NCBI RefSeq assembly: GCF_000519305.1
Contig: NZ_KI912610.1
Coordinates: 186,183-250,182 of the forward strand
Direction: 5' to 3'
Length of the DNA: 64,000 nucleotides
Origin: Mesorhizobium ciceri WSM4083
GTDB lineage: Bacteria; Pseudomonadota; Alphaproteobacteria; Rhizobiales; Rhizobiaceae
Shown here: positions 59,782 through 64,000 of the stretch, in pieces
Numbering within the stretch: the stretch's first letter is position 1
How the letters are laid out: each line of letters begins with the position of its first letter
Position numbers and translations under genes: made by a program
The notes under the pieces: generated by a model
Told to the model about the DNA's origin: nothing
Databases searched by the model: none
The model's input: only the letters and a program-made list of their open reading frames with translations

Positions 59782-60913
59782 ATGCGCGCGGAAACGCAGA
59801 ATATTGTCGACGAGATCAGGCAGGCGATAACCCTGCTGAGGAGGCATCTTTGACTGGGATCAGGCCATAAAGCGGCTTGAATACCTCAATGTGCGCGCCG
59901 AGGACGCCAGCCTCTGGAACGAGCCGCTGGAAGCGCAGAAGCTGATGCGCGAACGCCAGGGCCTCGAGGAAGGCATCGCCTCGGTGAAAGGTCTGACGCA
60001 GGCGCTGGAAGACAATATCGGCCTGATCGAGCTCGGCGAGGAAGAGCGCGACGAGGGGGTCATTGCCGAGGCGGAAGCCGCGATCCGCTCGATGCAAGGC
60101 GAAGCGAAGGCCCGCCAGGTCGAGACGCTGCTGTCGGGTGAAGCAGATTCCAACGACACCTATCTCGAAATCCATGCCGGCGCCGGCGGCACCGAAAGCC
60201 AGGACTGGGCCTCGATGCTGCTGCGCATGTACACGCGCTGGGCCGAGCGCCGTCGCTTCAAGGTCGAAGTGCTGGAAATGCATGACGGCGAAGAGGCCGG
60301 CATCAAGTCCGCCACATTGATGATCAAAGGCCACAACGCCTATGGCTGGATGAAGACGGAATCGGGCGTTCATCGCCTTGTGCGTATCTCGCCCTATGAC
60401 AGCAATGCGCGCCGGCATACGTCCTTCGCCAGTGTCTGGGTCTATCCGGTTATCGACGACACGATCGAGATCGACGTCTCCGAATCCGATGTCCGTATCG
60501 ATACTTATCGCTCGTCCGGCTCGGGCGGCCAGCACGTCAACACCACCGATTCGGCGGTGCGCATCACGCATCTGGCCACCGGCATCGCGGTCGCCTGCCA
60601 GGCCGAACGTTCGCAGCACAAGAACAAGGCCAAGGCCTGGGAGATGCTGCGCTCGCGCCTCTACGAGGAAGAGCTGAAGAAGCGCGAGGCGGTTGCAAAC
60701 GCCACCGAAGCGTCGAAGAGCGATATCGGCTGGGGTCACCAGATCCGCTCCTATGTGCTGCAGCCCTACCAGTTGGTGAAGGATCTCCGCACCGGCGTCG
60801 AGAGCACCAGCCCGTCGAGCGTGCTCGATGGCGACCTCGACGATTTCATGGAAGCCTCGTTGTCGCAGCGCATCGAAGGCGGTGCGGGCGAAGCCGTAGC
60901 AGATCTGGATTAG
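59782..60913 (+). CDS. prfB: Peptide chain release factor 2, with programmed +1 frameshift
   Basis: The coding region is two frames. Codons from the ATG at 59782 give MRAETQNIVDEIRQAITLLRRHL and then TGA at 59851. Shifting by one base at CTT-T-GAC continues into DWDQAIKRLEYLNVRAEDASLWNE, for about 376 aa in total. RF2 reads UAA and UGA. The GGQ catalytic motif is in GSGGQHVNT and the anticodon-like tripeptide is in ISPYDSNARRH (SPY instead of the common SPF). AGGAGG three bases before CTT is the internal Shine-Dalgarno stimulator. Confidence 0.96.
59838..59854 (+). promoter_or_regulatory. RF2 autoregulatory +1 recoding site
   Basis: GAGGAGG-CAT-CTT-TGA-C holds the internal Shine-Dalgarno, the slippery CUU and the UGA stop that RF2 itself reads. 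Low RF2 lets ribosomes shift and make more RF2. Spacing equals that of the E. coli site. Confidence 0.93.
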
Positions 60914-60991
60914 GATATGTCCATATTCAGGTGAGGCCGGCCTGACCTCAATCTGAACATACCCCTGCGCACCACAGCGACGGAGGAGAGG

Positions 60992-61411
60992 GTGCCGAGC
61001 AAGCTCACCGGAAAATGCTTTTGCGGCGCGGTTCACTACGAGGTCGCCGACGAATTCCTCTATGCCGCGAATTGCCACTGTTCGGACTGCCGGCGCACCA
61101 CCGGTTCGGCCTTCAAGTCTTTCGCCGGTATCGAGCGTGAAAAGCTTGTCCTCACCGAAGGCGAGGACAAGCTCCTGATCTTCGGCGACGAAAGCGGCCA
61201 TAACGCGCATTGCGGCCGGTGCGGCTCCTTGCTTTATTCGCTCGTGCGCGACGGCGCCTACGTCCATGTCGCCATGGGAACGCTCGTCGACGATCCGTCC
61301 ATCCGTCCAACCGAGCACATCTTCGTCGGTTCGAAGGCGGGCTGGTTCACCATCACCGATGACCTGCCGCAGTATCAAGAGCACGTGATTGTCGGCTCTG
61401 ACCGACAATAG
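60992..61411 (+). CDS. GFA family zinc-binding protein (first of two)
   Basis: The 139-aa protein has the glutathione-dependent formaldehyde-activating enzyme fold. It carries KCFCGAVHYEV and NCHCSDCRRTTGSAF zinc sites, and later HCGRCGSLLYS. The start is GTG at 60992 behind GGAGGAGAGG. The general role of this group is unclear; only some members activate formaldehyde. A related gene lies at 62235. Confidence 0.9.
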   Translation: MPSKLTGKCFCGAVHYEVADEFLYAANCHCSDCRRTTGSAFKSFAGIEREKLVLTEGEDKLLIFGDESGHNAHCGRCGSLLYSLVRDGAYVHVAMGTLVDDPSIRPTEHIFVGSKAGWFTITDDLPQYQEHVIVGSDRQ

Positions 61412-61698
61412 GCTGGAACCACAGCGGGCCAATTCCGTTTATTCGACGCCCGTTTGCCGGGAATTGACCTTGGCCTCATCTCGTCGGCGGTAGCGGATGC
61501 CTGACGTCCATAGAACGATGTCGGGAATGCATGTTCTTGCGCCGACCAAGGAATCAGCCCAGCATCCAAACGCTGGGAGACAAAAAGCATTTATGGCCGG
61601 ACGCGGCATATCTGCGACCCGACGATCCGGCCACTGGGAAGATACGTTCCGGGAACGGGCAAGCGAAACGCTTGAGCTCGTTTGAAAGGAACGTTTCC

Positions 61699-62076
61699 AT
61701 GTCTGCTGCCACACTCAGATCGGCCAATGCCGTTCAACCGGCTGGCCGACTTTTGTTTTCCCTGTTCGCGATCGGCGCGATGGCAATGCTGACGGCACCT
61801 GCCTTCGCGCATGACGCCACGCCCACGGCGGCAAAGCCACAAGGCTGGAGTTATCCGTTCGCATGCTGCGCCAACTATGATTGTCGCACGACCCATACAG
61901 GCGAAGTGCTGGAAAAACCCGAGGGCTATGTCATCGCCGGAACGGGTGAGATCGTTCCAATGACCGACAAGCGTGTCAAGGACAGCCCGGACGGCGATTT
62001 CCACTGGTGCGCGCATCAGGCCGGTCTCGACGCCGGCAAGACGATCTGCCTGTTCGTGCCGCCGCGCTCTTATTGA
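61699..62076 (+). CDS. Small cysteine-rich secreted protein, unknown family
   Basis: The 125-aa protein has a signal peptide (LLFSLFAIGAMAMLTAPAFA) and then a mature domain of about 85 residues with at least five cysteines: YPFACCANYDCR, HWCAHQA and TICLFVPP. The spacing looks like a disulfide-stabilised or metal-binding domain. No family recognised. AAAGGA precedes the ATG. Confidence 0.75.
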   Translation: MSAATLRSANAVQPAGRLLFSLFAIGAMAMLTAPAFAHDATPTAAKPQGWSYPFACCANYDCRTTHTGEVLEKPEGYVIAGTGEIVPMTDKRVKDSPDGDFHWCAHQAGLDAGKTICLFVPPRSY

Positions 62077-62234
62077 CGACAGGACGGCGGTCGGACGTCC
62101 GCGGTCGCGTCTGACGGGGGTCGCAGGCGGGTTTCCGCGGTTCGGTGGATGCCTGGTGACTGACAGTTGTCAGGAGCACCTCTTTATGCTGCCTTTGCCG
62201 CACAGGGTGGCGGGGCGACAGGAGGAGTTCGTTG

Positions 62235-62603
62235 ATGACCATCAAGGCAAGCTGTCATTGCAAGGCGACGACATTCGAGGTTTCGCAGGCACCGCAGACG
62301 GTGACGCAATGCACCTGTTCTTTCTGCTCGAAACGCGGCTCGCTCTGGGCCTATTACGTGCCTTCGCAATTCAAGCTCACCAGTCCGATGGGAAACGTTT
62401 CTTTCTACCGCTGGGGATCGAAAACCGTAAAGCACGGTTTTTGCGCCACCTGCGGCTGCGGCACCTTTACCGAAACGCCGGACTGGTCGACCGGCGAGCC
62501 GGATTTCGACAATCCCAAGATCAGCGTCAACGCGCGGCTGTTCGACGATTTCGATCTCGACAATGTCGAAGTGGTGGTCATAGACGGCAAGAATCTCTGG
62601 TAG
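62235..62603 (+). CDS. GFA family zinc-binding protein (second of two)
   Basis: The 122-aa protein has CHCKATTFEV, QCTCSFCSKRGSLWAYY and GFCATCGCGTFTE, the GFA zinc sites. It is shorter and differs clearly from the copy at 60992. ATG at 62235 follows GGAGGAG with 7-nt spacing; a TTG one codon upstream is also in frame. Confidence 0.9.
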   Translation: MTIKASCHCKATTFEVSQAPQTVTQCTCSFCSKRGSLWAYYVPSQFKLTSPMGNVSFYRWGSKTVKHGFCATCGCGTFTETPDWSTGEPDFDNPKISVNARLFDDFDLDNVEVVVIDGKNLW

Positions 62604-62779
62604 CCTGATCCCAACGATTGCGGCCCGGCGATGCGGCGCTATCACCGTGTATCGGTCCCTCGGGAAAAGCCGTCAGCGGCGCTTTTGCCGTTCCGCTTTT
62701 CGCCGCAATTCGTGGTACAAGTCGCGGGAAGGGCTGATTTGGCGCCACCGCAAGGCGTGACTTGGAGAGGGACCATCCT

Positions 62780-63430
62780 ATGAAAAAGACTGTGCTCGTC
62801 GTCGTGGCGACGGCTGTGCTCGTGAGCGCCTGCACCACCACCGATCCGTATACGGGCGACCAGAAGATTTCCAATACGGCGGCCGGCGCCGGCCTTGGTG
62901 CCCTGGCGGGTGCCAGCCTTGGCCTGCTTGCCGGCGGCAACGACCGCCGCAACGCATTGATCGGCGCCGGCATCGGCGCGCTGGCCGGCGGCGCCATCGG
63001 CGCCACCATGGACCAGAACGAGGCCGAACTGCGCCGGCAACTCGAGGGCACCGGCGTCAGCGTCACCCGCAGCGGCGACCAGATCATCCTCAACATGCCG
63101 TCCGACATCACTTTCAACTCGGATCAGGATGCGGTGAAGCCCGGCTTCTACCAGGTCCTGAACTCTGTCGCGCTGGTATTGAAGAAGTTCAAGCAGACCA
63201 CGGTCGACGTGTTCGGCCACACCGATTCGACCGGTGGCGACCAGCACAATTTCGATCTGTCGCAGCGTCGTGCTTTGGCGGTGGCGAACTATCTGTCCGG
63301 TCAGGGCGTGGATCAGCGCCGCTTCGCAGTCACCGGCTTCGGCAAGACGCGCCCTGTCGCATCCAATGCCACGTCCGAAGGCCGCGCCCAGAACCGCCGC
63401 GTCGAGATACAGCTGTCGCCGCTCACCTGA
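62780..63430 (+). CDS. OmpA-family lipoprotein (YiaD-like)
   Basis: The 216-aa protein has a lipobox (LVSAC at about residue 16) and a glycine-zipper region (NTAAGAGLGALAGASLGLLAGG and GAGIGALAGGAIGA). The C-terminal OmpA peptidoglycan-binding domain has DVFGHTDSTGGDQHNFDLSQRRALAVANYL and ending NRRVEIQL. It tethers the outer membrane to the cell wall. The start at 62780 puts the lipobox at the usual place. Confidence 0.93.
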   Translation: MKKTVLVVVATAVLVSACTTTDPYTGDQKISNTAAGAGLGALAGASLGLLAGGNDRRNALIGAGIGALAGGAIGATMDQNEAELRRQLEGTGVSVTRSGDQIILNMPSDITFNSDQDAVKPGFYQVLNSVALVLKKFKQTTVDVFGHTDSTGGDQHNFDLSQRRALAVANYLSGQGVDQRRFAVTGFGKTRPVASNATSEGRAQNRRVEIQLSPLT

Positions 63431-63451
63431 TCTGTTCGGCAAACCAATGCG

Positions 63452-63484
63452 AAACGGCTCCCGCGTGGGGGCCGTTTTTGTTTG
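63452..63484 (+). terminator. Intrinsic terminator after the OmpA lipoprotein
   Basis: Stem AAACGGC...GCCGTTT extended by CCC/GGG inside, then TTTGTTTGA. It lies 21 bp past the stop codon. Confidence 0.85.
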
Positions 63485-63672
63485 AGCGGATGTCGACGCT
63501 CTTCGATCTGCACCATAAGATTAGCTACTGCTAAAATAACTGTTTCCCGCAGGCATGGAAAGGGATAGCATCGTCGCTGTTCCTGAGGGGATGAGGCGGT
63601 GTAACTGGCCGCGCAATCAGCATTTTTCCGCCTCGGTCTTGCACGGCCAGATCAGAAATCTGGGAGGAATGC

Positions 63673-64000
63673 ATGACAAGAACAGCCAGCCTTGGGCGCT
63701 GCGGCGTCCTCGTTCTGACAGGTTTGGTGGGCGCGTGGTTGAACGTTGCTTCGGCTCGGGCCGAGGACGCCAACAAGGCCGACATCGAAGCCTTGAAAAA
63801 GTCGCTCGCCAAATATGAGGATTACACCGCTGCCGTCCGCGACCTCTATCTGTCGACGGTCGGCTGCGTATACTACAGCGGAGAAAAGATACCGGGCGCG
63901 ATGGACTACCCGAAGGGCGCCATGGGCATCCACTTCGTCAATGTCCCGAGTGTCGGCCAGAAGCTCGATCCGATGAGGCCAAACGTGCTGATCTACGAGC
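63673..64000 (+). CDS. Secreted protein, 5' part, cut by window edge
   Basis: The ATG at 63673 follows GGGAGGA. The product begins with a signal peptide (GRCGVLVLTGLVGAWLNVASARAED) and continues for about 85 more residues without a stop to the window end. Visible text includes ADIEALKKSLAKYEDYTAAVRDLYLSTVGCVYYSG and PKGAMGIHFVNV. No family recognised. Confidence 0.75.
   Translation, partial: MTRTASLGRCGVLVLTGLVGAWLNVASARAEDANKADIEALKKSLAKYEDYTAAVRDLYLSTVGCVYYSGEKIPGAMDYPKGAMGIHFVNVPSVGQKLDPMRPNVLIYE

Noticed and set aside
59782..59853. prfB read as a pseudogene because of the in-frame TGA
   Set aside because: The TGA sits in the canonical RF2 recoding site with an internal Shine-Dalgarno, so it is regulated frameshifting, not decay.
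59816..61432. 538-codon minus-strand frame spanning prfB
   Set aside because: Antisense to prfB and the GFA gene; no start signal or recognisable domains.

Overview
The window is a high-GC alphaproteobacterial chromosome segment, most likely from a Mesorhizobium-type member of the Rhizobiales. The support is the gene content and order (NDUFA12, DUF2155, aat, accC, accB, aroQ, DsbA, M48), a full-length RNase E with an acidic insertion in its S1 domain, an Omp25/RopB-like beta-barrel, DUF1127 genes followed by anti-Shine-Dalgarno hairpin RNAs, and rhizobial intergenic palindromes. No prophage, insertion sequence, integrase or CRISPR array was found. The genus call rests on pattern recognition, not on a database search.

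Region 1-15 kb. It opens with the 3' end of a phytoene/squalene synthase-like gene, then a small membrane protein and a sterol-desaturase-family enzyme. A ParDE-type toxin-antitoxin pair with a clear operator follows, then trmFO. Next, on the minus strand, two 46-codon DUF1127 genes lead into a tandem array of three 178-bp units. Each unit has three hairpins with CCTCCTCCC loops; this is an NfeR1/alpha-r14/CcsR ('cuckoo') sRNA cluster. Beyond it lie a DUF2157-GDYXXLXY pair, an ammonia-lyase-fold protein that lacks the MIO triad, tRNA-Leu(UAA), an outer membrane barrel, a secreted alpha/beta hydrolase, adenine deaminase, a palindromic mosaic repeat, and two tandem DUF900 lipoprotein hydrolases.

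Region 15-28.5 kb. This holds threonine dehydratase with DUF1697, a frameshifted porin, DUF2218, glyoxalase I, and an operon of double cold-shock protein, DUF192 protein, hydrolase and DUF4190 protein. A seven-gene minus-strand operon follows: a NitT/TauT-type ABC transporter, two SDRs, a creatininase and an arginase-family ureohydrolase. It is divergent from a LysR gene, and the shared region carries a perfect 15+15 bp inverted repeat. The operon looks like an uptake-and-degradation pathway for a guanidino or creatinine-like compound and is the best candidate for an undescribed metabolic system here.

Region 28.5-44.4 kb. Mostly housekeeping and small conserved genes: HD phosphohydrolase, cysE, DUF3126, gamma carbonic anhydrase, ankyrin protein, DUF2726, transglutaminase-like protease, tandem PilZ, PAS_5, rhomboid protease, CBS protein, YjhX-family protein, gatB, GNAT, VanZ, panB-panC, NDUFA12, DUF2155 and an NTF2-like protein. 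An orphan intrinsic terminator near 36.45 kb suggests an unannotated small RNA.

Region 44.4-64 kb. A minus-strand run encodes aat, accC, accB, aroQ, a ScsC-like DsbA and a BepA-like M48 protease. An aminotransferase and glutaminase face RNase E across a strong bidirectional terminator. Amidase, PBP1A and prfB follow; prfB keeps the classic +1 programmed frameshift. The window ends with two GFA-family proteins, a small cysteine-rich secreted protein, an OmpA-type lipoprotein and the start of a secreted protein cut by the window edge.
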